DNA of 52,237 nucleotides from a virus: the IMG/VR virus record IMGVR_UViG_3300037184_000106, positions 1 through 52,237 of that record. One strand, 5' to 3'. The stretch's first letter is position 1. Every line of letters begins with the position of its first letter. The notes beneath the pieces were generated by a model, which worked only from the letters and a program-made list of their open reading frames with translations, was not told where the DNA came from and searched no databases. Positions 18,590 through 25,835 of this stretch are shown here, in pieces. The position numbers and the translations under genes were made by a program.

Positions 18590-18630
18590 GTTAACCAAAT
18601 TCAACACTCTTAAAAGGAGAAAAATAAACT

Positions 18631-20235
18631 ATGTCAGCAGATATCAAACAACTACTCAGCGAGACCATGAATCCCATGGTCCAGCTCATGGCCCAAACTC
18701 GCGGCCTTGTAAATAAATGGGATAAGACTGGATTGCTTGAAGGCATCAAGACCGATATGGAAAAATCCCATATGGCCATTTTGCTTGAAAACCAAGCAAA
18801 GCAGTTAATCGACGAAGCTACCCGTACAGGTACTTCTGCAAATTCCGAACAATGGGCCGGTGTGGCACTCCCACTCGTCCGTCGTGTGTTCGCCGAAATT
18901 GCTGCTAAGGAGTTCGTATCCGTGCAGCCAATGAACCTTCCATCAGGTCTCGTGTTCTATCTAGACTTCAAATATGGAACAAATCAAGCGGGCAAACCTG
19001 CTTTCTTGAACCAGTCCCTCTTCGGTGGTACTGGCACAAAGCTCGGTTCAACTGACTCAGCCGTTAATGGTTTGTATGGTCAGGGTCGTTTCGGTTATAC
19101 TATCAATGATCAGACGTTGGCTGGTGCAGCGTCTGTCACATCTGTCGCTTCATGGCAGGCAGCAAACTTCGTGGACGCTCTTTCGGGTTCCGCAGACGCA
19201 GGTCAACTGTTCTACTTGTCTGTGGACTTGACTGGTACAAGCTTCGATTTCAATGGTGTTCGCGCCTTCACGGTGTCGGGCTCCGGTATCGTTGACTTCT
19301 ATCCAGCATTCACGACCACAGCTGGTCAGTCAGTAACATTCATCGTTTCGGGTTCGGCTTTGTCCAATCCAACGGTCACGGTTGAATATCAAGTTCAGCC
19401 TTCCGATCAGTCACGTGGTGACTTCGAAGATAAGGGTTCTCCAATTCCTCCACAGGGATTGAATGCTGATATCGGTATCCCCGAAATCAACTTGGAACTC
19501 AAGAGCGAAGCAATCGTTGCGAAGACCAAGAAGCTCAAGGCCGTCTGGACTCCAGAATTGGCACAAGACTTGAACGCATATCACTCAATCGACGCAGAAG
19601 CGGAATTGACTGCATTGCTCTCGGAATACGTTTCAATGGAAATCGACCTCGAAATCCTTGACATGTTGATCGTCAATGCCCCACAGGCAACAACTGAATT
19701 CTGGTCTGCACGTATTGGATCTGAATTTAATCCACAACTCGGAAAATTCGTTGATACGGCAACAAACCGTACAGCTTATGTTAAGAGCACGTGGTTCCAA
19801 ACTCTCGGCAACAAGATCCAAAAGGTCTCGAACAAGATTCACCAGTTGACACTGCGTGGTGGTGCAAACTTCCTCGTTGTATCTCCTGACGTTGCTACCA
19901 TCATCGAATCCATCCCCGGTTTCACGACCAACACAGATGGTGATATGGCAAAGTTTGCAATGGGTGTCGCAAAGGTCGGAGCCCTCTCCAACCGTTGGAC
20001 GGTTTACAAGAACCCATACATGACGGACAACGTAATGCTCGTCGGATTCCGTGGAACAAACTTCCTCGAAACCGGTGCAGTGTACGCTCCATATATTCCT
20101 CTCATCCAGACTCCTCTGGTATACGATCCCGTGAACTTCACGCCACGGCGTGGTGTCATGACTCGTTACGCCAAGAAGATGCTCCGTCCGGAATTCTACG
20201 GAAAGATCATCATCGGCAATCTGAACGAGGTATAA
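18631..20235 (+). CDS. gp23: Major capsid protein (gp23-like)
   Basis: The 534-aa capsid subunit begins MSADIKQLLSETMNPMVQLM and contains WAGVALPLVRRVFAE and FVSVQPMNLPSGLVFYLDF, hallmarks of gp23. The propeptide is probably removed after E62 (QLIDE-A63), matching the (L/I)xE rule and close to the T4 position (after Glu65). It has the strongest Shine-Dalgarno in the window (AAAAGGAG) and noticeably more C-ending codons than its neighbours, consistent with very high expression. A strong rho-independent terminator follows at 20279. Confidence 0.96.
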   Translation: MSADIKQLLSETMNPMVQLMAQTRGLVNKWDKTGLLEGIKTDMEKSHMAILLENQAKQLIDEATRTGTSANSEQWAGVALPLVRRVFAEIAAKEFVSVQPMNLPSGLVFYLDFKYGTNQAGKPAFLNQSLFGGTGTKLGSTDSAVNGLYGQGRFGYTINDQTLAGAASVTSVASWQAANFVDALSGSADAGQLFYLSVDLTGTSFDFNGVRAFTVSGSGIVDFYPAFTTTAGQSVTFIVSGSALSNPTVTVEYQVQPSDQSRGDFEDKGSPIPPQGLNADIGIPEINLELKSEAIVAKTKKLKAVWTPELAQDLNAYHSIDAEAELTALLSEYVSMEIDLEILDMLIVNAPQATTEFWSARIGSEFNPQLGKFVDTATNRTAYVKSTWFQTLGNKIQKVSNKIHQLTLRGGANFLVVSPDVATIIESIPGFTTNTDGDMAKFAMGVAKVGALSNRWTVYKNPYMTDNVMLVGFRGTNFLETGAVYAPYIPLIQTPLVYDPVNFTPRRGVMTRYAKKMLRPEFYGKIIIGNLNEV

Positions 20236-20278
20236 GAAATCCTTCTCGGCAACGAGATTTAAACAGTTACATTAAGTT

Positions 20279-20307
20279 GGGCGACCGAAAGGTCGCCCTT
20301 CTTTTTT
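20279..20307 (+). terminator. Rho-independent terminator after capsid gene
   Basis: Perfect 8-bp stem GGGCGACC / GGTCGCCC with a GAAA tetraloop, followed by TTCTTTTTT. A smaller CTCG-GCAA-CGAG stem-loop lies just before it (20244-20255). Confidence 0.9.
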
Positions 20308-20346
20308 GTATAAACTGTAGGTACATTATAATCTATCACTATAAAC

Positions 20347-20376
20347 AAAAAGCCGCACGTTTCGTGCGGCTTTTTT
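20347..20376. terminator. Bidirectional terminator between convergent genes
   Basis: 9-bp stem AGCCGCACG / CGTGCGGCT with a TTT loop, flanked by an A-run on the left and TTTTTT on the right, so it can stop the capsid transcript and the minus-strand lipoprotein transcript. Confidence 0.88.
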
Positions 20377-20388
20377 GTTCGATATAAA

Positions 20389-20622
20389 TTATCTATGCCT
20401 GTGTGGAGGACCGTAATGTCCTCTCCAACCTATACCAAATTCCCATGACCAAAAAATAGGAACCGGATAGTAAGGATCATATATTACAACCGGAGGAGGT
20501 TGTGGAACGACTACTATGGGTGCAACAGGTGGTGTAATGACTTCCCGATATGGAATATAGACACAACTACACATCACAAATAGTAATGTAGAAGCAATCA
20601 ACGATGTTATTACTTTTTTCAT
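20389..20622 (-). CDS. Small proline-rich lipoprotein
   Basis: The 77-aa product has an N-terminal signal peptide (MKKVITSLIASTLLFVMCSC) with a lipobox-like end and a Cys at 18 or 20 as lipidation site. The mature part is Pro/Val/Tyr-rich (VVVPQPPPVVIYDPYYPVP) with a His/Arg-rich tail. A small Pro-rich outer-membrane lipoprotein beside a lysozyme gene would fit an o-spanin in a lysis cassette, but no matching i-spanin with a transmembrane helix is seen here. Superinfection exclusion is an alternative. It is read toward the capsid gene and ends at a shared hairpin terminator. Confidence 0.7.
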   Translation of the reverse strand: MKKVITSLIASTLLFVMCSCVYIPYREVITPPVAPIVVVPQPPPVVIYDPYYPVPIFWSWEFGIGWRGHYGPPHRHR

Positions 20623-20629
20623 ATTCTAC

Positions 20630-20764
20630 TTATCGACGACCATGTTCTGCCCAATGATATCTATTATATTCGTGCCCATAGTATCCATGAGGAACAACAA
20701 CACATCCGTTTAAGGCAACCATAAGGGCCATAACAGTTAATATTTTGACGACTAATTTTTTCAT
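20630..20764 (-). CDS. Very small lipoprotein (44 aa)
   Basis: A 44-aa frame starts MKKLVVKILTVMALMVALNG and is followed by Cys21, a clear lipobox (ALNGC). The mature part has only about 24 residues, rich in Tyr, His and Arg. A good ribosome-binding site (AATAGGAATAAT) precedes the ATG. The gene ends 7 bases before the next lipoprotein gene, so the two form a pair. A TTGACA-17-GATAGT promoter sits just upstream. Function unknown; a lysis or envelope role is inferred from the signal peptide and the neighbouring lysozyme. Confidence 0.65.
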   Translation of the reverse strand: MKKLVVKILTVMALMVALNGCVVVPHGYYGHEYNRYHWAEHGRR

Positions 20765-20785
20765 ATTATTCCTATTGTTTGACTC

Positions 20786-20814
20786 ACTATCACATAATTT
20801 GTTCCGTTTGTCAA
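20786..20814 (-). promoter_or_regulatory. Sigma70-like promoter for the small lipoproteins
   Basis: On the minus strand TTGACA (20814-20809), a 17-base spacer and GATAGT (20791-20786), upstream of the 44-aa lipoprotein gene. The -35 box overlaps the end of the 243-aa gene. It would allow lipoprotein expression apart from the late lysozyme transcript. Confidence 0.5.
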
Positions 20815-21542
20815 GTCTTCTCTGCTACAACATATACACTGCTAGTATAAGCCATAACTAACTGAATGTGATCTACCCAAGGAGAACCACCCATCCAATA
20901 CATTGGTTGACGCATTTTTCTTTCAGGATAACCTTCAGCAGCAAATACAAACCATCCATTAAATGCCATATTGTATCCCGGTGTAAGAGTAAATTCAATA
21001 ACGTCTTTATAATCAAAACTCTGTGATGCTGGAGATACAACACTTCCCCACACATTGGTATAAACTGGTCCTCGGTTTATATCGTTTGTAATACCACTTA
21101 TCATACTATATGGTTTTACATAATTTCCGGTTAATGATATAACAAGATTATTTAATAGATAAGTTGCTTGTAAAAAATCAGGTCCATAAACAGTCTGAAT
21201 AACAAACGCCAACGGTCCTCCTGAATATGGCGTGATCATTGATCCTGACCAAGACATTGTTGTTGCAGCTGTTCCATCCATTTGGAATGTATCCGAGTTA
21301 GTGGGAGACATAACCTCAAAAACCATAACACTTCCAGTACCTACATACTCAAACAATTGAACATGAAATTCATCTGTATTTATTGCGTCACTGTTAATTG
21401 ATGCTGTTGACCATATCGCGGAAACGTTGCCATAATTGTATGAATAATTATGCGGCAATGACGATGTATCCATTAATACACCATGTGGATTTTCATCTAT
21501 TGGACCAATATTAACACTTGGTAAATTAAAACTGGCACTCAT
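20811..21542 (-). CDS. Unknown beta-rich protein, possibly virion-associated
   Basis: The 243-aa product is rich in Ser, Thr, Asn, Tyr and Val with little charge, the composition of a beta-sandwich or jelly-roll protein. No signal peptide, cysteine cluster or catalytic motif is visible. It begins MSASFNLPSVNIGPIDENPH. It lies three bases downstream of the lysozyme gene on the same strand and is probably co-transcribed with it from the late-type element at 22207. A capsid decoration or tail-surface role is possible by composition only. Confidence 0.55.
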   Translation of the reverse strand: MSASFNLPSVNIGPIDENPHGVLMDTSSLPHNYSYNYGNVSAIWSTASINSDAINTDEFHVQLFEYVGTGSVMVFEVMSPTNSDTFQMDGTAATTMSWSGSMITPYSGGPLAFVIQTVYGPDFLQATYLLNNLVISLTGNYVKPYSMISGITNDINRGPVYTNVWGSVVSPASQSFDYKDVIEFTLTPGYNMAFNGWFVFAAEGYPERKMRQPMYWMGGSPWVDHIQLVMAYTSSVYVVAEKT

Positions 21543-21545
21543 ATA

Positions 21546-22199
21546 TTAAGACGCACTTTTAAATACTTTTGCATTCCATTCCATGCGTTTCTTTATTCCT
21601 CGATTATTTGTACTTCTATATTCTCTATTATTCAGATATTCATCTGCGGCTTCTTTAAATTTATGTTGTGCTAGAAACATTTCTGTCTTAGGACCGAGAT
21701 CTCCACGAAATAATGAATTCAAAACTGCAATCTTTACCGTCATCGGTAATATATCAAAGTTCTTTATTTTAGACTTTATCCTATTTATTTTAAGTTGAAT
21801 ATCTTTATGCAGTAAATCATCGGCTTCAGAATCAGTTATTCCTTCATTAAAATTTTCTCCGGGAAGCATTTTATGTCCATAAGCTATTGTCGGTGTTCCA
21901 CCTTCAAGACTTTTGTGAGGAAACCATCTTTTCTTAGTCTTATCATAACCTCCCCGCACGTTCGACGGATTGTTCTCAAATTGTTTTATGACTTTTGATG
22001 CCTTATCTACGATATTTGAGTCACTGTCTCCAGCATTAAAATCTACATTACCCTGATAATACTGCGCTCCAGCCGCATCAGACGCTGGTTTGGCGTATGC
22101 GTGCCACGCAGGCTTGTTTAAAAAGCTTATAGTTGGAGGAGGTACATCGACTGCCTCTGATAGTAATTGCTTAGATATAAGTGACTTTAATTTGATCAT
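21546..22199 (-). CDS. GH24-type lysozyme with N-terminal targeting-like extension
   Basis: The 217-aa muramidase should cut peptidoglycan. The T4-lysozyme-like core starts near residue 65: catalytic-type Glu75 in IKQFENN, the TPTIAYGH turn at 102-109, the DSEADDLLHKDI helix, and the helix MTVKIAVLNSLFRGDLGP. The extra N-terminal 60 residues include MIKLKSLISKQLLSEA, where L13-S-E15/A16 fits prohead-protease processing; other proteins here share this tag. No signal peptide is seen. It could be the endolysin or a virion-packaged lysozyme. A TATAAATA (TATTTATA on the minus strand) lies 7 bases before its ATG. Confidence 0.78.
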   Translation of the reverse strand: MIKLKSLISKQLLSEAVDVPPPTISFLNKPAWHAYAKPASDAAGAQYYQGNVDFNAGDSDSNIVDKASKVIKQFENNPSNVRGGYDKTKKRWFPHKSLEGGTPTIAYGHKMLPGENFNEGITDSEADDLLHKDIQLKINRIKSKIKNFDILPMTVKIAVLNSLFRGDLGPKTEMFLAQHKFKEAADEYLNNREYRSTNNRGIKKRMEWNAKVFKSAS

Positions 22200-22206
22200 C
22201 TAGATC

Positions 22207-22214
22207 TATAAATA
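22207..22214 (-). promoter_or_regulatory. TATTTATA late-type element on the minus strand
   Basis: Plus-strand TATAAATA, so TATTTATA on the minus strand, seven bases before the lysozyme ATG at 22199. Its orientation follows the gene, which argues that the motif is directional. Confidence 0.55.
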
Positions 22215-22247
22215 TCATCCAATCAACCAATGCTGCCAAATTTGTTC

Positions 22248-22276
22248 TTGACGTTTTTGATTACTGCATCCATATT
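22248..22276 (+). promoter_or_regulatory. Sigma70-like promoter for the AAA-CYTH gene
   Basis: TTGACG, 17-base spacer, CATATT; predicted transcription start within a base or so of ATG 22283. Confidence 0.4.
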
Positions 22277-22282
22277 ATCCCA

Positions 22283-23446
22283 ATGAGTTCTAATACAAAA
22301 CGTATAGTTTCTATAGTTCTTACAGGTGGTCCCTGTGGTGGTAAGACCACAGCTAAAGCAAAAATAAAAGATTACTTCGAACCTCGTGGTTGGCGTGTTA
22401 TTATAGTTCCTGAGTCTGCTACCCAATTAATATTGTCCGGTATAGTTCCGTTCAAAGAGTCATCTATCGCCTTTCAATCAGCACTTCTCTCCACTCAATT
22501 GACTGCTGAATCTGTTGCCAAAACTTTTGCTCAACATTTAAATGAAAATGTTCTTCTTGTGTTTGATCGTGGTATTGTAGATGGAAGTGCTTTTACCCCG
22601 CTTGTAATTTGGCAATCTTTGATTGCCGAAAAAGGTCTTACACCAATCACTGCTAGAGATACACGATATGATGCCGTATTTCATCTGAATACCGCTGCTA
22701 AAGGCGCAGAAGCGTTTTATACATTGGAAAACAACCGTGCTCGGTGGCAGTCACCGGCTGAAGCAATTGAGAAGGATGATCTAATCTTAGCTGCTTGGTT
22801 GGGTCATCCACATTTACGTGTAATTGAGAATACTGGTGATTTTGACATCAAAATAGGAAATCTTTTACGTGAAATATCCACAATTTTAGGAATCCCCGAA
22901 CCTATTGAAAGAGAGCGCAAATTTCTTGTCTGTCTGCATTCGTTACCGTCCGAAGTCGAAAACTCTGCATATACTATCGTCCAAACATATCTACCTAAAT
23001 CTCCGGATTCTGACCAACAATTACGTTTGCGTAGAAGAGGAAGGAACGGTGAATGGATGTACATACAGACCTGTAAACGACCAATTCCGGGAGATCCAAC
23101 TGCTCGTTATGAGGTTGAAGTATTATTATCTGCTCAGGATTATTGGAAAAAGATCACCGAACCACGTGAACTAAAAGAATTGACTAAGCAGCGGGCATAT
23201 GCACTACATCAAGATGGTGGTCAGACACTGTATCTTGAGATTGATCGTTATATGTCATTTGATCCAAAACCACAATGTAATATTCCTATAGATCCATGGG
23301 CTATCGTTGAGGTAGAAACAGATCGTACTGACAACATTACTTTGCCTAACTGGTGTACTATTTTAGAAGAAGTTACCTTGCGCCCCGAGTGGCTTAACGT
23401 CTCGCTTGCACGAGACTATCTATCCAATCCTTATATTAATCGTTGA
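22283..23446 (+). CDS. AAA-type NTPase fused to a CYTH domain
   Basis: The 387-aa product joins two domains. Residues 1-about 200 form a P-loop kinase/NTPase (GGPCGGKTT at 15-23, LVFDRGIVDGS near 92-102). Residues about 205-387 form a CYTH/triphosphate-tunnel domain starting at E209-R-E211-R-K213, the ExExK signature, with Arg/Lys- and Glu-rich strands (QLRLRRRGRNGEW, RYEVEV, LYLEIDRY). CYTH enzymes act on triphosphates such as thiamine triphosphate, polyphosphate or RNA 5' ends. The same pairing occurs in some cellular proteins. Substrate unknown; RNA-end or nucleotide handling is inference. A TTGACG-17-CATATT promoter would start transcription at the ATG. Confidence 0.8.
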   Translation: MSSNTKRIVSIVLTGGPCGGKTTAKAKIKDYFEPRGWRVIIVPESATQLILSGIVPFKESSIAFQSALLSTQLTAESVAKTFAQHLNENVLLVFDRGIVDGSAFTPLVIWQSLIAEKGLTPITARDTRYDAVFHLNTAAKGAEAFYTLENNRARWQSPAEAIEKDDLILAAWLGHPHLRVIENTGDFDIKIGNLLREISTILGIPEPIERERKFLVCLHSLPSEVENSAYTIVQTYLPKSPDSDQQLRLRRRGRNGEWMYIQTCKRPIPGDPTARYEVEVLLSAQDYWKKITEPRELKELTKQRAYALHQDGGQTLYLEIDRYMSFDPKPQCNIPIDPWAIVEVETDRTDNITLPNWCTILEEVTLRPEWLNVSLARDYLSNPYINR

Positions 23447-23476
23447 AGTTCCTTGTACTTTTGCCCTACAGAATAA

Positions 23477-23484
23477 TATTTATA
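23477..23484 (+). promoter_or_regulatory. TATTTATA late-type element, 3 bases from ATG
   Basis: Exact octamer; spacer GGT then ATG 23488 of the Zn/OB-like protein. Confidence 0.55.
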
Positions 23485-23487
23485 GGT

Positions 23488-24903
23488 ATGAAACTTATCC
23501 AGATCATACGAAATATCATTTTAGAGAACGATGACGAAGGTGGATCGCTCGAAGTAGACAAGAAGATGACCGAAAAAACCCTTGACGATACTTTTAATCT
23601 CAATGATAGAGGACTTGATTATGTTAAAACTCAGTTGGAAAAACTTAATAAGAAGGCCAGTCGCATAGGAGTTCCTCCTCTTGAATTAAAGATATTGAAC
23701 GAAAAGTTCGTTAAAGTTACTCATGAAGATTTTCCAAATGGCTTCATGATGATAAAATACTATACGGTTAAAATAGAAGGAAAATCACCGATTATTGACG
23801 GATATGAATTCATTGCCAGTATTGAACATAGCTCCGCAGGGAACATTATAAATATATCTCCCAATGCAAGTGTAAGAGATCTTCCTCCGGAATACAGAAC
23901 GTCTAACACCGATTGCGATTATTGTCATACCAAACGTGATCGATTGAATACGTTTGTTTTGATGAAGACAGATACCAAAGAATTCAAGAAGGTCGGTCGA
24001 TCATGTTTGAAGAACTTTCTTCCCGGAAAAGATCCACAGTCAATTCTCGTTTGGGCAGCAATACTCAGTAGAATGTTGAATAGCCTTATAGGTGGAGAAG
24101 AAATGGAATATGAAGATCGAGATGGACGTGGAGGAGGTGGAGGATGGGGGAAATATTACGATGCCGAAACATATTTCAAGTACATGTGTTTAGCTTATTA
24201 CTTGAACGGAGAAAGATTTACTTCCGGTAAGGTTGCTCGTGAACATGAAGGAATGGTATCAACAGCAAATTTTGCGATGAATTTGATGAATATCAGTCGC
24301 CAGCCCGAGGACTTTAAGAAGGATTACCGAGAGAAAATTGCATCAAATATGCCAAAAGCAGAAGCTTTAGCCAAGAAAGTGGAAGAGTGGAAAGACACCA
24401 AGGATTGGGACGCCGAGATGGAAAAGAAACCGGATATGGCAAACTATTTCCACAATATGAAAGTGCTTTCTAATTCAGAAGCTATTCAATTTAAAAACGC
24501 CGGATATCATGCTTCTTTACTAGGTGTTTATCTCCGAGAGAAGGAATGGGGAGACAAACAGACGGTTGCTAAAGAAAAGGCAAAAACCAAATCTTACATT
24601 GGAAAGATAGGCGATAAGATCACATTCACCGGAGTATTAAAGAAATATACGTCATGGGAGTCTCAATATGGGTGGACACATCTATATAAGTTCTTGGAAG
24701 ATAATACAGAAAATGAAGTAATATACTTCTCAACCAGAGATCTTAACCTAGAAGAAGGAAACCGGTATAAAGTCAAGGCAACAGTCAAGAATCAACAGCC
24801 TTCGAAATATACCGGGGCTCCTGAAACAATTATTACACGTGGCAAGGTTGAACCGGCTGAAGGTACTGTATCGGCTCCTGTTGCCCCTATATCTCCACAA
24901 TAG
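23488..24903 (+). CDS. Zn-finger / OB-fold-like protein with targeting-like N-terminus
   Basis: The 471-aa product starts MKLIQIIRNIILEND, with I11-L-E13 as a possible prohead-protease site. The ATG at 23488 is chosen because TATTTATA ends three bases before it. A conserved-looking segment holds C143-x2-C146 and VGRSCLKNFLPG (C173), resembling a phage family I recall with CxxC and GxxCLxDF motifs. A Gly-rich loop (GRGGGGGWG) follows near residue 225. The C-terminal region (IGDKITFTGVLKKYTSWES and onward) looks like an OB-fold nucleic-acid-binding domain. Function unknown; packaged DNA- or RNA-binding protein is inference. Confidence 0.6.
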   Translation: MKLIQIIRNIILENDDEGGSLEVDKKMTEKTLDDTFNLNDRGLDYVKTQLEKLNKKASRIGVPPLELKILNEKFVKVTHEDFPNGFMMIKYYTVKIEGKSPIIDGYEFIASIEHSSAGNIINISPNASVRDLPPEYRTSNTDCDYCHTKRDRLNTFVLMKTDTKEFKKVGRSCLKNFLPGKDPQSILVWAAILSRMLNSLIGGEEMEYEDRDGRGGGGGWGKYYDAETYFKYMCLAYYLNGERFTSGKVAREHEGMVSTANFAMNLMNISRQPEDFKKDYREKIASNMPKAEALAKKVEEWKDTKDWDAEMEKKPDMANYFHNMKVLSNSEAIQFKNAGYHASLLGVYLREKEWGDKQTVAKEKAKTKSYIGKIGDKITFTGVLKKYTSWESQYGWTHLYKFLEDNTENEVIYFSTRDLNLEEGNRYKVKATVKNQQPSKYTGAPETIITRGKVEPAEGTVSAPVAPISPQ

Positions 24904-24957
24904 TCGTTTTATAGAGGTGTGAGTGCATAATAGCGGTCGCAAACGCTTCGACCGACA

Positions 24958-24965
24958 TATTTATA
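24958..24965 (+). promoter_or_regulatory. TATTTATA late-type element, 3 bases from ATG
   Basis: Exact octamer; spacer GAT then ATG 24969 of the GIY-YIG-like gene. A CGGTCG/CGACCG stem-loop (24934-24954) lies just upstream. Confidence 0.55.
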
Positions 24966-24968
24966 GAT

Positions 24969-25835
24969 ATGTCCATACAGGAAATAATTTCACATAGAAG
25001 CAAAAGATTCTCGGAAGTGTTATCTTATACATATACTATTACTAGAAAGAGTGATGGACAGCAGTATCATGGAGTAAGATACAAAAATGTGAAAGATGGA
25101 ATTTCTCCAGCAGAAGATCTTGGAAAAAGATATTTTACATCAGGAGTATTTAAATCAGATTTTAAATTAGATCCCAATGATTTTGAGGTAAAACTAAGAT
25201 GGACATTCGATAATATAGAAGATGATTTATTATGGGAATCTAGGGTAAATAGTCGGATTATACATAGAGAGACATGGGCCAATATAGCGGTTGGAAAAGG
25301 ATGTAGAGACATTGAAAAATTAAAGGTGAGACGTGAAGAAGCATGTGTTAAAAAGTATGGTGTTCCACATAATATGATGGTTAGAGAAATAAGAGATAAG
25401 AGAGACGAAACATTAGTTAGATTATTTGGAACTAAAAATATTTCTTCTTTGGATATTATAAAAGATAAAGTAAAACAAACATGTTTAAGAAAATTTGGAA
25501 CGGAATATTCATTTCAATCACCTTCGGTCAAGTCAAAAATAAAGAAATCTTTAATAGAAAGATATGGAGTTAGTAATCCAGCATTATGTCCTGCTATATC
25601 AAAAAAGAAAATGGATTCTAATATTAAAAAGTATGGAATGCATTATTTTAAAACAAAGGAATTTCTTGAATTAAATAAAATTAAAAGGGACGATATGTAT
25701 ATTAAATTAGCTAAAATGGATATAATATCTTTTACTCAATATTTATCGACGTTGTCTCAACATAAATCGATTCAAAATCAAAAGAAAACTCAACGAGAGA
25801 TTGGTGTAAAATTATTGGAGACTATAAATGCCTAA
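24969..25835 (+). CDS. GIY-YIG-like homing endonuclease with KYGV repeats
   Basis: The 288-aa product has an N-terminal degenerate GIY-YIG-type segment (YTYTITRKSDGQQYHGVRY, then GKRYFTSGVFK) as found in phage homing nucleases. At least five DNA-binding-type repeats follow, of the form (K/R)(Y/F)G(V/T)xxxxx, for example CVKKYGVPHNMM, CLRKFGTEYSF and LIERYGVSNPAL. It is more AT-rich and lysine-rich than its neighbours, consistent with mobility. It overlaps the following neck-gene start by eight bases. TATTTATA is three bases before its ATG. Some GIY-YIG catalytic residues look substituted, so activity is uncertain. Confidence 0.65.
   Translation: MSIQEIISHRSKRFSEVLSYTYTITRKSDGQQYHGVRYKNVKDGISPAEDLGKRYFTSGVFKSDFKLDPNDFEVKLRWTFDNIEDDLLWESRVNSRIIHRETWANIAVGKGCRDIEKLKVRREEACVKKYGVPHNMMVREIRDKRDETLVRLFGTKNISSLDIIKDKVKQTCLRKFGTEYSFQSPSVKSKIKKSLIERYGVSNPALCPAISKKKMDSNIKKYGMHYFKTKEFLELNKIKRDDMYIKLAKMDIISFTQYLSTLSQHKSIQNQKKTQREIGVKLLETINA

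Noticed and set aside
22223-22426. Minus-strand frame overlapping the AAA-CYTH start
   Set aside because: It overlaps a clear P-loop coding region and has no ribosome-binding site or recognisable product.
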